Positions 1 to 7,920 of a stretch of DNA of 13,589 nt are shown here, piece after piece. The number at the start of each line of letters is the position of its first letter. Within the stretch, counting starts at the first letter, position 1. The DNA lies in contig JAZQIU010000020.1 in assembly GCA_045541255.1 (NCBI GenBank), positions 1 through 13,589 on the forward strand, in the 5' to 3' direction. The notes below the pieces were generated by a model. That model was not told the DNA's origin and did no database searches. It saw nothing but the letters and a program-made list of their open reading frames with translations. Both the position numbers and the translations under genes were made by a program. Source of the DNA: UMGS1124 sp045541255 (GTDB taxonomy: Bacteria; Bacillota_I; Bacilli_A; RF39; UBA660).

Positions 1-32
1 ATAAATAATATGTTATATATTAATTTATATTC

Positions 33-61
33 TTGAAAAAGATAATAATAAATTATATAAT
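33..61 (+). promoter_or_regulatory. sigma-A promoter of the VanY operon
   Basis: TTGAAA at 33-38 and a perfect TATAAT at 56-61 are separated by exactly 17 bases. Transcription would begin near 68, about 20 bases before the first start codon at 88. This is one of the best consensus promoters in the window and has no TG extension. Confidence 0.7.
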
Positions 62-87
62 AAATATATAGAATAGGGTGTATAAAT

Positions 88-186
88 ATGGATAAAAAAT
101 TAGATGTAATAATAGCAATAATAGTATTTTTAATAATAGTAGTTATAGGTATAGTTATAGGATATTTTTTATCTCAAGGAGTATAA
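88..186 (+). CDS. 32-residue single-span membrane peptide
   Basis: This short ORF starts at ATG 88 and ends with TAA at 184-186. It has a purine-rich AGGGTG 7 bases upstream of the start and a good promoter at 33-61. The product begins MDKKLD and is then an almost unbroken run of Ile, Val, Leu and Phe, ending in YFLSQGV. That fits a single membrane helix with a charged N-terminus, probably inside. Only one base separates its stop from the ATG of the carboxypeptidase gene, whose ribosome binding site lies inside its last codons, so the two are co-transcribed and probably translationally coupled. I do not recognise a family. It may be a regulatory or assembly micropeptide for the enzyme downstream, or merely a coupling ORF. 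That it is translated is inferred from promoter, ribosome binding site and hydrophobic composition. Confidence 0.6.
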   Translation: MDKKLDVIIAIIVFLIIVVIGIVIGYFLSQGV

Positions 187-187
187 A

Positions 188-1150
188 ATGGCAAAAAAAA
201 AGTTGAAGTTAAAAAAGAAAGCAAGAAATAGTTTAATATTATTTATAATATTAATTGTTGCAATCATAATAGGAATAGACAAATATAAAGAATATAAATA
301 TAAACAAACTAATGAATATAAACTAACTCAAGTAGGTTATTCTTTAAAAGAAAGTAAGTTTATTATAAAAAAATTAAATAATGAAAATGAAACTTATTTT
401 GTAAATAATAAAAAAAATAATTATATTATTGATTTGTTAAATGAAAAATATTTTTTAGAAAAAAATTTATATGAATATTTAGATTATAAACAAGACAATA
501 AAAAGAAAAGTTATTATGATATAGTAGCTATTGTTAACGTAGGAGCTAATAGAGATTGGTATGATATTAAAACTATTAAAGAAACTGATCTAAGTAAAGG
601 CAACTTAATGATAGTTAATAAATTTAATTATTTGAAAGAAGATTATGAGCCAATAGAAATAACTAATATAAGTTTAAGTTATTCTTATGGTAATAATAAA
701 GTTAGTAAAGAAACTAATGATGCTTATATAGAAATGGCCAAGGCAGCCAAAGTAGATGGAATTCAATTAATGGCTAATAGTACATATAGAACTTATAAGA
801 GACAAGATGAAATATATAAGGATTTCTATTATTCTAAAGGAATAAGTTATGCAGATAAATATGCAGCTAGAGCAGGATATTCAGAACATCAAACTGGATT
901 AGCGATAGATATATTTACAACAGGTAATTCAACTACAAGTAATTTTGAAGAAAGCGAAGCATTTAAATGGTTGAGTACTAATGCTCATAAATATGGTTTT
1001 ATATTAAGATACCCTAAAAATAAAGAATATTTAACTGGATATAATTATGAATCATGGCATTATAGATATTTAGGAGTAGAAACTGCTACTAAAGTTTATC
1101 AAGAAGGCATAACTTACGATGAATATTATGCATTTTATATTGAAAAGTAA
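188..1150 (+). CDS. Membrane-anchored VanY-type D-alanyl-D-alanine carboxypeptidase (peptidase M15B)
   Basis: The 320-residue protein has a Lys-rich N-terminus, one membrane anchor at about residues 14-30, an extracytoplasmic linker, and an M15B catalytic domain at about 150-315. The zinc signature is clear: SEHQTGLAID supplies His234 and Asp241, and ESWHYR supplies the catalytic Glu288 and third ligand His291. The STYRTYKRQ segment around Arg201 corresponds to the substrate-carboxylate Arg of the family. Known family members remove the terminal D-Ala from peptidoglycan stem pentapeptides outside the membrane. AAGGAG at 176-181 sits 6 bases before the ATG. Related VanY proteins can belong to vancomycin-resistance clusters, but no VanHAX or VanS/R genes are present here, so a housekeeping wall-trimming role next to the racemase/ligase operon is more likely. 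Confidence 0.88.
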   Translation: MAKKKLKLKKKARNSLILFIILIVAIIIGIDKYKEYKYKQTNEYKLTQVGYSLKESKFIIKKLNNENETYFVNNKKNNYIIDLLNEKYFLEKNLYEYLDYKQDNKKKSYYDIVAIVNVGANRDWYDIKTIKETDLSKGNLMIVNKFNYLKEDYEPIEITNISLSYSYGNNKVSKETNDAYIEMAKAAKVDGIQLMANSTYRTYKRQDEIYKDFYYSKGISYADKYAARAGYSEHQTGLAIDIFTTGNSTTSNFEESEAFKWLSTNAHKYGFILRYPKNKEYLTGYNYESWHYRYLGVETATKVYQEGITYDEYYAFYIEK

Positions 1151-1170
1151 TAGTTAACTATTACTTTTTA
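1143..1170 (+). terminator. Rho-independent terminator after the carboxypeptidase gene
   Basis: A perfectly self-complementary 26-base segment (1143-1168) is centred on GTTAAC and includes the stop codon. Its right arm runs into the T-rich tail. A four-base loop (TTAA) gives an 11-bp stem, AT-rich apart from two G-C pairs. It separates the VanY operon from the racemase operon. Confidence 0.65.
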
Positions 1171-1238
1171 TTTTACATAATACTTTTACCATTTATTGTA
1201 AATAATAAGAATGAATGATATAATTTTATTATGTAAAA
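1171..1238. repeat. 12-bp perfect inverted repeat flanking the racemase promoter
   Basis: TTTTACATAATA at 1171-1182 is matched by its exact reverse complement at 1227-1238, with 44 bases between. The pair brackets the -35/-10 region, and the right arm lies over the expected transcription start and touches the ribosome binding site. The same 12-mer recurs at 11305-11316, again just after a terminator. It could be an operator pair for a DNA-binding protein or a chance AT-rich match. Confidence 0.4.
1196..1224 (+). promoter_or_regulatory. Promoter of the racemase-ligase-amidotransferase operon
   Basis: TTGTAA at 1196-1201 and TATAAT at 1219-1224 are spaced by 17 bases. TGA directly before the -10 makes it an extended -10 promoter. 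The start of transcription would fall near 1231, leaving a leader of about 20 bases before the ATG at 1251. Confidence 0.7.
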
Positions 1239-1250
1239 GAGGTTAAAAAT

Positions 1251-2390
1251 ATGTATAGAAAAACTTACGTAGAAATAGACTGTGAAGCATTAGCAAACAA
1301 CATTAAAGAAATTAAAGAAAAATATAATAATTACAAATATTATATTGGAGTAGTAAAAAATAATGCTTACGGACATGGTATAGAATGTGTTAAATATATG
1401 ATTAAAGGCGGTATAAATTATTTAGCAGTATCATCATTAGAAGAAGCTTTGAAATTAAGAAATGTTGAGAATAATATTCCAATATTAATTTTAGAACCAA
1501 TTCATTATGGATGTTTAGAAGTAGCAGTCAGAAACAACTTGACTATTACAATAGATAATGTAGATTATTTTAATAAACTATTAAATGATAAAGTTAAACT
1601 TAAATTTCATTTAAAAGTTGATTCTGGAATGAATAGATTTGGGCTAAAAGATAAAAATGATATTAAATATATAGTTGATAAAGCTAATGATGATTTATTC
1701 CTAGAAGGAATATATACTCAATTATCAAAAGGGATAGGTAGTGAATTTTTAAGAGAAAAAGCTATCTTTGAAGATTTAACTAGTTTAATAGATTTAAGTA
1801 CAATACCAATAGTTCATATTGAACGTTCTTTAACTTTAGAACAACACGATAAATTACCATATGATAATGGTATTCGTTTAGGTTTAGTAATGTATGGATT
1901 TAATAAAAGAAAATATACACCATCTTGGAAAAGAAAGTTATATAATAAATTAACATTTAAAAAAGATACTTTTGTACCATCAATATTAAATTTAAAGACT
2001 GTTTTTAAATTTTATACTGAAGTTTTAGAAGTTAAAGATGTTAGTTCTGGCGAAGTAGTGGGGTATGGAGATTTATTTGATACTAAAGAAAATATTAAAG
2101 TGGCAACATTACCATATGGTTTTGCAGACTTTCTATTCTTAAATACAAACTACGTAAGCATTAATGGTAAAAGATATAATATAATTGCTAATTATATGGA
2201 TGTTACTTCAGTATTAATAGATGAAAGTGTCAAAGTAGGGGATACTGTAGAAATCTTTGGAGATAATATAAGTATAAGAAGAGCAAGTGAATTAGCAGGT
2301 CAAAATGTATACAAACTTTTAACTAGTGTAACAAATAGAGTGCCGCGTATATATAGATATAAAGAAGAAATAAAAGAAGTAGAATATTAG
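1251..2390 (+). CDS. alr: PLP-dependent fold-III amino-acid racemase (alanine racemase family, divergent active site)
   Basis: The 379-residue length is normal for alanine racemase. VVKNNAYGHG carries the PLP-binding Lys36. LKVDSGMNR supplies Lys122 and Arg129, equivalent to the carbamylated Lys and its Arg partner in the Geobacillus enzyme. Arg209 (IRLGLVMYG), Tyr272 (GYG, the second catalytic base), YMD at 315-317 and RVPRIY near the end are all kept. Family members interconvert L- and D-amino acids in the cytoplasm. Several usually conserved active-site positions differ: THFA is TQLS at 156-159, HxANS is HIERS at 189-193, and GYADG is GFADF at 290-294. AAGAGG at 1237-1242 is the ribosome binding site. 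The gene leads an operon with a D-aspartate-ligase-like ATP-grasp enzyme and an amidotransferase. Its substrate may therefore be alanine or, as I infer from those changes and the context, another amino acid such as aspartate. Confidence 0.85.
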   Translation: MYRKTYVEIDCEALANNIKEIKEKYNNYKYYIGVVKNNAYGHGIECVKYMIKGGINYLAVSSLEEALKLRNVENNIPILILEPIHYGCLEVAVRNNLTITIDNVDYFNKLLNDKVKLKFHLKVDSGMNRFGLKDKNDIKYIVDKANDDLFLEGIYTQLSKGIGSEFLREKAIFEDLTSLIDLSTIPIVHIERSLTLEQHDKLPYDNGIRLGLVMYGFNKRKYTPSWKRKLYNKLTFKKDTFVPSILNLKTVFKFYTEVLEVKDVSSGEVVGYGDLFDTKENIKVATLPYGFADFLFLNTNYVSINGKRYNIIANYMDVTSVLIDESVKVGDTVEIFGDNISIRRASELAGQNVYKLLTSVTNRVPRIYRYKEEIKEVEY

Positions 2391-2399
2391 GTGATAAAT

Positions 2400-3632
2400 A
2401 TGAAAGATTTTAGAACATTAATTATAGGAAATGATATAAATGCTTATTATTTAGCAAGATGTTATCATGAATTGACTGGGAAGAAAGCTGACTTAATAAG
2501 TTTAATAGTTCCAGGACAAAAAACTTTTGCATATACAAGATATACAAAAATATTAAATATAAAATATATAGAAAAATTATGGGATGAAAATATTTTCTTA
2601 AATGCTTTAGATGAATATTATAATGAACATAAAGATGAAAAAATATTACTTATTAGTAGTAACGAAACTTATGGGGAATATATTGCAAAAAACCAAAGCA
2701 AATTAAAGAAAAAATTCTATTTTAGCTATCCAAGTGTTAAATTACAAAAAACTTTAATTATGAAAGAATTATTTTATAAAGAATATGCTGATAGTGTAAT
2801 TGATTTACCTAAATCTATTTATTATGATTGTAGCAAAGATGATTCTATAGATGAAGATATAATGTTTCCAGTTATAGTAAAGCCTTCTAATGTTATTTTA
2901 TTTAAACATATAACTTTTAAAGGAAAGAAAAAGATATATAGATTAAATACTATGGAAGAGTTAATGGAAGTTGTAAAATGCTTTAAAAATGGTGGATATG
3001 ACGATACATTGATAATTCAAGAGTACATCCCTGGCGACGATAGCAGGCTTTTTGATGCCGTAGTTTATTGCGATAAAAATAAACAAGTTAAATTAGTATC
3101 TTTTGCCCAAATCGGATTACAAGAACATGCTCCAAGAATGATTGGTAATGCAGCTGCATTAATTAATGGATATAGTGAATTTCCAGGTGTAACAGAACAA
3201 ATAGGTAAAATAAAGGAGTTTATGGAAAACATAGGATATCAAGGTTTTGCAGAGTTTGACATGAAATATGATGAAAGAGATGGCAAATATAAAGTAATGG
3301 AAATTAATGCAAGACAAGGTAGATGTTCTTACTATATTACACCATGTGGTTATAATTTAGTTGAAATATTAGCGAAAGATTTAATATTTAATGAACAATT
3401 AGAATATGAAGTTATAGAAAAACAACAACTATTATGTTTTGTACCTAAAGTAGTAGTAAAAAAATATATAACAAATGAAAAATTTAAAGAAAAAGTATTA
3501 AGTATGTGGGATGATAGAGTGCATCCTTTAAGATACAAAAAAGATAATGGTTTCTTAAGAAAATTGTTGCTCTTAAAAATAGCATGGAACTATATAAAAG
3601 AATATAAAGAAAACAACTGGGATTGGAATTGA
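2400..3632 (+). CDS. ATP-grasp ligase, D-aspartate ligase (Asl)-like
   Basis: The start is placed at ATG 2400 because AGGTGA at 2389-2394 forms a ribosome binding site 5 bases upstream. The GTG at 2391 lies inside that site. The product has 410 residues. Its N-terminus (LIIGNDINAYYLARCYHELTG) resembles the opening of Enterococcus faecium D-aspartate ligase. ATP-grasp features follow: VIVKPS with Lys161, LIIQEYIPGDD around 204-214, GFAEFD around 282-287, and the metal-binding MEINARQGR with Glu301 and Asn303. Asl enzymes act in the cytoplasm, attaching D-Asp to the Lys side chain of UDP-MurNAc-pentapeptide to build a one-residue cross-bridge. The gene starts directly after the racemase stop and ends 4 bases before the asparagine synthetase gene, so the three are one transcript. 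A carbamoyl-phosphate-synthase-like or other carboxylate-amine ligase is the alternative. Confidence 0.75.
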   Translation: MKDFRTLIIGNDINAYYLARCYHELTGKKADLISLIVPGQKTFAYTRYTKILNIKYIEKLWDENIFLNALDEYYNEHKDEKILLISSNETYGEYIAKNQSKLKKKFYFSYPSVKLQKTLIMKELFYKEYADSVIDLPKSIYYDCSKDDSIDEDIMFPVIVKPSNVILFKHITFKGKKKIYRLNTMEELMEVVKCFKNGGYDDTLIIQEYIPGDDSRLFDAVVYCDKNKQVKLVSFAQIGLQEHAPRMIGNAAALINGYSEFPGVTEQIGKIKEFMENIGYQGFAEFDMKYDERDGKYKVMEINARQGRCSYYITPCGYNLVEILAKDLIFNEQLEYEVIEKQQLLCFVPKVVVKKYITNEKFKEKVLSMWDDRVHPLRYKKDNGFLRKLLLLKIAWNYIKEYKENNWDWN

Positions 3633-3636
3633 TAAT

Positions 3637-5472
3637 ATGTGCGGATTTTGTGGATTTAGTGATAAATTAAAAACTAATGAAAAGAAAAAAATTATAAAAA
3701 AAATGTCCGATAGGATAATTCATAGAGGACCAGATAGTGATGGATATTATGTAGATGACAAAATCGCTATGGGATTTAGAAGACTTTCTATCATAGATTT
3801 AAAAGGTGGAGATCAACCATTATATAATGAGAACAAAAGTGTAGTAGTTATGTTTAATGGTGAAATATATAATTTCCAAGAACTAAGAACTATATTAATA
3901 GAAAAAGGACATGATTTTAAAACAAATAGTGATACAGAAGTTATAGTTCACGGATATGAAGAATATGGCACTGATATATTTAATAAATTAAGAGGTATGT
4001 TCGGCATCATAATATATGATAAAAATAAAGATATGTTTATTGGAGCAAGAGATTACTTTGGAATAAAACCATTCTATTATTATAATGATAACGAAACTTT
4101 TATGGTTGGTTCTGAAATAAAATCATTTTTAAGTCATCCTAACTTTAAAAAAGAACTTAATGAAAAAGTTTTAAGTTTATATTTATCATATGGTACTAAT
4201 CATATGGAGGAAACATTTTTTAAATATACAAATAAATTAAAACCTGGACATTTCTTAATATATAAAGATGGAAAGCTAGAAGTTAAAGAGTATCATAAGT
4301 TATCTTATACAAAAGAAGATAATGCATATGAGTATTATGAAAATTTAGTTGAAGAAACTTTAGAATCCTCTATAAAATATCATCAAATTAGTGATGTAGA
4401 AGTTGGTTCTTATTTAAGTGGTGGAGTAGATTCATCTTATGTTGTTAGTCTTGCAAAACCTAATAAAACATTTACAGTAGGGTTTGAAGGAAAGGGTTTT
4501 TCTGAAATAGAATATGCAAAGAGTTTATCAGACCATTTTAAAGTTAAACATTATGAGAAAGTAATTAGTGGGGATGAATTTTTTGATATCTTACCAACAG
4601 TTCAATATCATTGTGATGAGCCCAGTGCAAATGTTAGTACTGTACCTCTATATTTCTTAAGTGGATTAGCAAGAGAACAAGTTAAGGTAGTTTTATCAGG
4701 TGAAGGTGCAGATGAAATGTTCGGTGGATATAATGAATACAATGTATCACCAAAGGAACAAAAATATTTATCTTTACCATTAGGTTTAAGAAAAACAATT
4801 GCAACGATTATAAAACCTTTACCTTATTTTAAAGGGAAAAACACCCTAATTAAATATGGTAAAGACTTAAGCAATAGATATTATAATAAAACAGAAATGT
4901 TTTTACCTGAAGAAGTTAAAGATGTATTAAACGAAGACTATATAACAAATTTAAGTCCATATGATTTATGTAAAACTCATCACGAAGAAGTAAAAAATGA
5001 AGATGATGTTTTAAGAAAAATGTATATAGATTTAAACTTCTGGTTACCTAACGATATTTTATTAAAAGCAGATAAAATGTCTATGGCAAATAGCGTAGAA
5101 TTACGAGTACCATTCTTAGATAAAGAAGTATGGAATTTATCGAAAAAAATTCCTACAAAATATATGGTTAAAGATAATCAAACTAAATATATATTTAGAC
5201 AAGTAGCTAATAAAGTTATACCAGAAGAATGGGCTAAGAGAAAAAAACTTGGTTTCCCTGTACCATTTGGTAATTGGATAACTGAAGAAAAATATTATAA
5301 AAAAGTTAAAGAAATGTTTAATAAAGATTTTGTTAATATTTTTTTCAAAAAAGATATTATAAACAAAATGCTAGATGACCATTACAATAATATTTATAGA
5401 AATGGTAAAAAAATATATACTATATATTCATTCTTAATATGGTATGAAAGATTCTTTATAACAGAAAATTAA
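3637..5472 (+). CDS. asnB: Glutamine-hydrolysing asparagine synthetase (AsnB/AsnH type)
   Basis: The 611-residue protein begins MCGFCGF, so Cys2 is the glutaminase nucleophile after Met removal, which fixes the start. The glutaminase domain (about 1-200) contains HRGPDSDG at 29-36, NGEIYN at 74-79 and SDTEV at 98-102. The synthetase domain carries the ATP-pyrophosphatase loop SGGVDSS at 261-267, DEPSAN at 327-332 and SGEGADE at 354-360. Known AsnB enzymes amidate aspartate with glutamine and ATP. In lactococci the paralogue AsnH amidates the D-Asp cross-bridge of peptidoglycan, and in other Gram-positives AsnB-like proteins amidate diaminopimelate. Position directly behind the ligase favours a wall role. 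The ribosome binding site is weak (GGAATT), which suggests translational coupling. A free L-asparagine synthetase remains possible. Confidence 0.9.
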   Translation: MCGFCGFSDKLKTNEKKKIIKKMSDRIIHRGPDSDGYYVDDKIAMGFRRLSIIDLKGGDQPLYNENKSVVVMFNGEIYNFQELRTILIEKGHDFKTNSDTEVIVHGYEEYGTDIFNKLRGMFGIIIYDKNKDMFIGARDYFGIKPFYYYNDNETFMVGSEIKSFLSHPNFKKELNEKVLSLYLSYGTNHMEETFFKYTNKLKPGHFLIYKDGKLEVKEYHKLSYTKEDNAYEYYENLVEETLESSIKYHQISDVEVGSYLSGGVDSSYVVSLAKPNKTFTVGFEGKGFSEIEYAKSLSDHFKVKHYEKVISGDEFFDILPTVQYHCDEPSANVSTVPLYFLSGLAREQVKVVLSGEGADEMFGGYNEYNVSPKEQKYLSLPLGLRKTIATIIKPLPYFKGKNTLIKYGKDLSNRYYNKTEMFLPEEVKDVLNEDYITNLSPYDLCKTHHEEVKNEDDVLRKMYIDLNFWLPNDILLKADKMSMANSVELRVPFLDKEVWNLSKKIPTKYMVKDNQTKYIFRQVANKVIPEEWAKRKKLGFPVPFGNWITEEKYYKKVKEMFNKDFVNIFFKKDIINKMLDDHYNNIYRNGKKIYTIYSFLIWYERFFITEN

Positions 5473-5498
5473 TATACAAATTGTATATTAATTTTTTT
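5465..5498 (+). terminator. Terminator of the racemase-ligase-amidotransferase operon
   Basis: Arms TTAATATAC (5469-5477) and GTATATTAA (5483-5491) pair perfectly around a 5-base loop. An A-run lies on the left and seven T on the right, so the stem can extend. The stop codon of asnB is inside the hairpin. Confidence 0.75.
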
Positions 5499-5509
5499 AA
5501 TGTTATAAT
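5481..5509 (+). promoter_or_regulatory. Promoter nested in the preceding terminator
   Basis: TTGTAT at 5481-5486 and TATAAT at 5504-5509 are 17 bases apart, and TGT precedes the -10 (extended -10). The -35 element lies in the loop and right arm of the asnB terminator hairpin. Confidence 0.65.
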
Positions 5510-5534
5510 AAATTTAGTTTTAGGTGGTTTAGGT

Positions 5535-6254
5535 ATGAAAGAAGCTTACATATATAAAGATAATAAAGTTACTGTTGCGGATATCACAGAAAATGAATGT
5601 GTTGAAGTTAAGTATAATTATCAAGATAATATTGAGGAAATTTTAAAGACGGAAAATATATTAGAATATTTAAGTTCTGAAAAAGAAAAAATTAATGAAA
5701 CATTAGATAGTATTGATAAACAAATAAAAACTAATGAAAAAACATTTCCAATAATTATAGCATCATGGTTTTATTATGGATTTCTTTCTGTTGGTTTTGG
5801 TGCAATTATAGGATTATTTACAAATATATGGATTGTTGTATGGGCATTACCTCTTTTAATAAGTATAATTTGTACTATAACAGCATTTTACAATGAAATT
5901 AGTACCAACATTTTATTAAATCAACAAAAAGGTTTTAAATTAGTATTACAAAAAATACATGAACAATTAAATAAAAATAAAACATATTTAGAAAAATTAA
6001 AAAAAGATAAGAAGACAACACAAGAAAGACTTAACGAAATATCAAAAAAATTTAATTATATTGATTATAAATCTAAATTAGAAGAATTAAAAAAATATTT
6101 AGAAACATATAAAATGATAGGTGAAAATATAGAATTATATAAAAAATATTATAAAAAAGGTATATTAGAAGAAAAACTTAGCTATAAATTAGAAGAAGAG
6201 CAAATAAAATTAATTAAAAAATATATAAATCAAAATAAAAAAGTTTCAAATTAA
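5535..6254 (+). CDS. Unrecognised membrane-hairpin protein with long coiled-coil arm
   Basis: I do not recognise this 239-residue protein. ATG 5535 is chosen because AGGTGG at 5522-5527 precedes it and the promoter's -10 lies at 5504. An upstream in-frame TTG falls inside the terminator. Visible layout: a short N-terminal region (1-30, MKEAYIYKDN, possibly a small beta domain), a charged helix at about 33-68, two membrane spans at about 72-94 and 97-118 with an almost absent loop, then a Lys/Glu-rich helical C-terminus from 120 to 239 with coiled-coil character. Both helical arms should lie on the same side, most likely the cytoplasm. The gene is monocistronic with its own promoter and terminator, next to wall-synthesis genes. 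The protein from 11394 has the same overall plan. A membrane scaffold role is conceivable but not shown. Confidence 0.75.
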   Translation: MKEAYIYKDNKVTVADITENECVEVKYNYQDNIEEILKTENILEYLSSEKEKINETLDSIDKQIKTNEKTFPIIIASWFYYGFLSVGFGAIIGLFTNIWIVVWALPLLISIICTITAFYNEISTNILLNQQKGFKLVLQKIHEQLNKNKTYLEKLKKDKKTTQERLNEISKKFNYIDYKSKLEELKKYLETYKMIGENIELYKKYYKKGILEEKLSYKLEEEQIKLIKKYINQNKKVSN

Positions 6255-6266
6255 TGAAACTTTTAT
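6237..6266. terminator. Bidirectional terminator between convergent genes
   Basis: AAAAGTTTCA at 6239-6248 pairs with TGAAACTTTT at 6255-6264 around a 6-base loop. T-rich sequence follows on the plus strand, and an A-rich run on the other side serves the minus strand. The hairpin contains the stop codons of both converging genes, only 8 bases apart. Confidence 0.75.
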
Positions 6267-7894
6267 TTTATATGTAATTTAGCTTTTATTTTATTTATCA
6301 TGCTTTCACCAAATATATTTTCAACAACTTTTAATTTATATGTAATGAATATATATATTAGTCCACCAATAACAGCATTTATTATTATAACTATTATAGC
6401 ATCAACTCTATTATATAAATTAAAAGGTAAGAATTTATTTATAATAAATAATACAATAACCATTGATATTATAGCGACCATTACTTTATAGAAAATATTT
6501 ATAGTAGATTTAAATTTAAGATTTTCACTTTCTTTCTTTAAGTAATGAATACTAATTGAAATACTTAATATATAACCAATAACAGTGGCCATTACAGAAC
6601 CTAAGAAACTTTCTATTCCAATAAATTTACATAAATACATTAATGGCACATCTAATAAAGCGTTAGTAACAAAACCAGCAATTACAGAGAAGTATACCGC
6701 TTTAAATTTATTCATAGATTGTAGCATTGTAGATGTTGTTATATTTAAATTTACTAATAAAGCAGTAAATATATTAAACTGTAATATTAATCCACCATAA
6801 GGATTAGTATTATAAAATAAAGTCCATATTGGAGTAGATAAAATACTTATTCCAACAGTTAATGGTAAAGATGCAAATAATACTATTTGTAATGCCTTAT
6901 TAATTTTATGGTTAACTCCTTTAAAATCTTTTTTTGTATAACTAGATACTATATTAGGAATTAAAGACATAGTTAAACCTAAAACTATAGAGTTAACTAT
7001 CATACTTATTTTAGGGCACCAGGTTGATATTGAAGATGTTATAAATTCAACATCATTAGCAGAATATCCTAAATTTTGAATAGTTCTAGAAACCAATATC
7101 ATATCTGTAGAAGAATAAACATTAGTTATTAAATTTATTATAATAATAGGAATTGCATAAGTAGCAATCTTTTTTACAATTTCTTTATTAGAAACTTTAT
7201 CTTTTTTATATTCCTTATCTAAATTCAATTGTTTTTTATTTTTATTAATTTTTATAAGTAGATAAGCATCTGCAACCAATGCCCCAAAGAATGCACCAAG
7301 TAATGAAACACCTACAGCAACCGTTAAACTACCATTTAATACTTTATAAGTTAAATAAGAACCTAATAAAATTACTACTATTCTTATAATTTGCTCTAAT
7401 AACTGACTAACACTAGAAGGAGTCATAAACTTATGGCCTTGTAAGTAGCCTTTTGTAACACTTAAAAACGGAACAACTAATACTGATAATGATACGCATC
7501 TTATAACTAATGCTACATCATTAATTGTATTACCACCAGTCATATCTCCAATTATTAAATGTGCAAATCCTTCAGCAAAGATAAATAATGTTAAAAATGA
7601 AATAATAGATAAGATAGTTATTATTTTTTTTGATAATTTATAAGCTCTTGTCTTTGCCTCTATATATCCTAAAGTATCATATTCACTTATTATCTTGCTT
7701 ATTGCATTTGGTATACCAGCAGATGATATACTTAAAAATATTAAATATATATTATAAGCATAACTATATAAAGCTGCCCCTTTTGAACCTACTATTGAAT
7801 AGAATGGAACTACATATATCATACCTAATATCTTAACTAATACTATAAATACAGTAGCAATAATAGTACCTTCTACAAAACTATTTTTTTTCAT
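6263..7894 (-). CDS. murJ: Lipid II flippase MurJ (YtgP/SpoVB-type, MOP superfamily)
   Basis: The start is placed at the ATG ending at 7894, with AGAGGA (7901-7906, minus strand) 6 bases upstream. A longer reading from 7969 would add 25 residues that include the ribosome binding site. The 543-residue length matches Bacillus YtgP/MurJ, which is about 544. The N-terminal pattern ILGMIYVVPFYSIVG, then SKGAALYSYAYNIY and SAGIPNAISKIISEYD, is typical of YtgP. Hydrophobic spans recur along the whole length, consistent with the 14-helix fold. The family moves lipid-linked peptidoglycan precursor across the membrane. SpoVB-like or general polysaccharide exporters of the same superfamily are alternatives. 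The neighbouring wall genes support a peptidoglycan role, and a cross-bridge-modified lipid II would be its cargo. Confidence 0.82.
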   Translation of the reverse strand: MKKNSFVEGTIIATVFIVLVKILGMIYVVPFYSIVGSKGAALYSYAYNIYLIFLSISSAGIPNAISKIISEYDTLGYIEAKTRAYKLSKKIITILSIISFLTLFIFAEGFAHLIIGDMTGGNTINDVALVIRCVSLSVLVVPFLSVTKGYLQGHKFMTPSSVSQLLEQIIRIVVILLGSYLTYKVLNGSLTVAVGVSLLGAFFGALVADAYLLIKINKNKKQLNLDKEYKKDKVSNKEIVKKIATYAIPIIIINLITNVYSSTDMILVSRTIQNLGYSANDVEFITSSISTWCPKISMIVNSIVLGLTMSLIPNIVSSYTKKDFKGVNHKINKALQIVLFASLPLTVGISILSTPIWTLFYNTNPYGGLILQFNIFTALLVNLNITTSTMLQSMNKFKAVYFSVIAGFVTNALLDVPLMYLCKFIGIESFLGSVMATVIGYILSISISIHYLKKESENLKFKSTINIFYKVMVAIISMVIVLFIINKFLPFNLYNRVDAIIVIIINAVIGGLIYIFITYKLKVVENIFGESMINKIKAKLHIK

Positions 7895-7920
7895 AATTTT
7901 TCCTCTTTCATATAAAAAAT

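Noticed and set aside
2391..2399. GTG 2391 as start of the ATP-grasp gene
   Set aside because: The GTG is part of the AGGTGA ribosome binding site for ATG 2400, so it is unlikely to be the start.
188..5472. Vancomycin-resistance cluster (VanY plus VanT-like racemase)
   Set aside because: The racemase lacks the membrane domain of VanT, the ligase resembles D-Asp ligases rather than D-Ala-D-Lac/D-Ser ligases, and no VanX, VanS or VanR is present.
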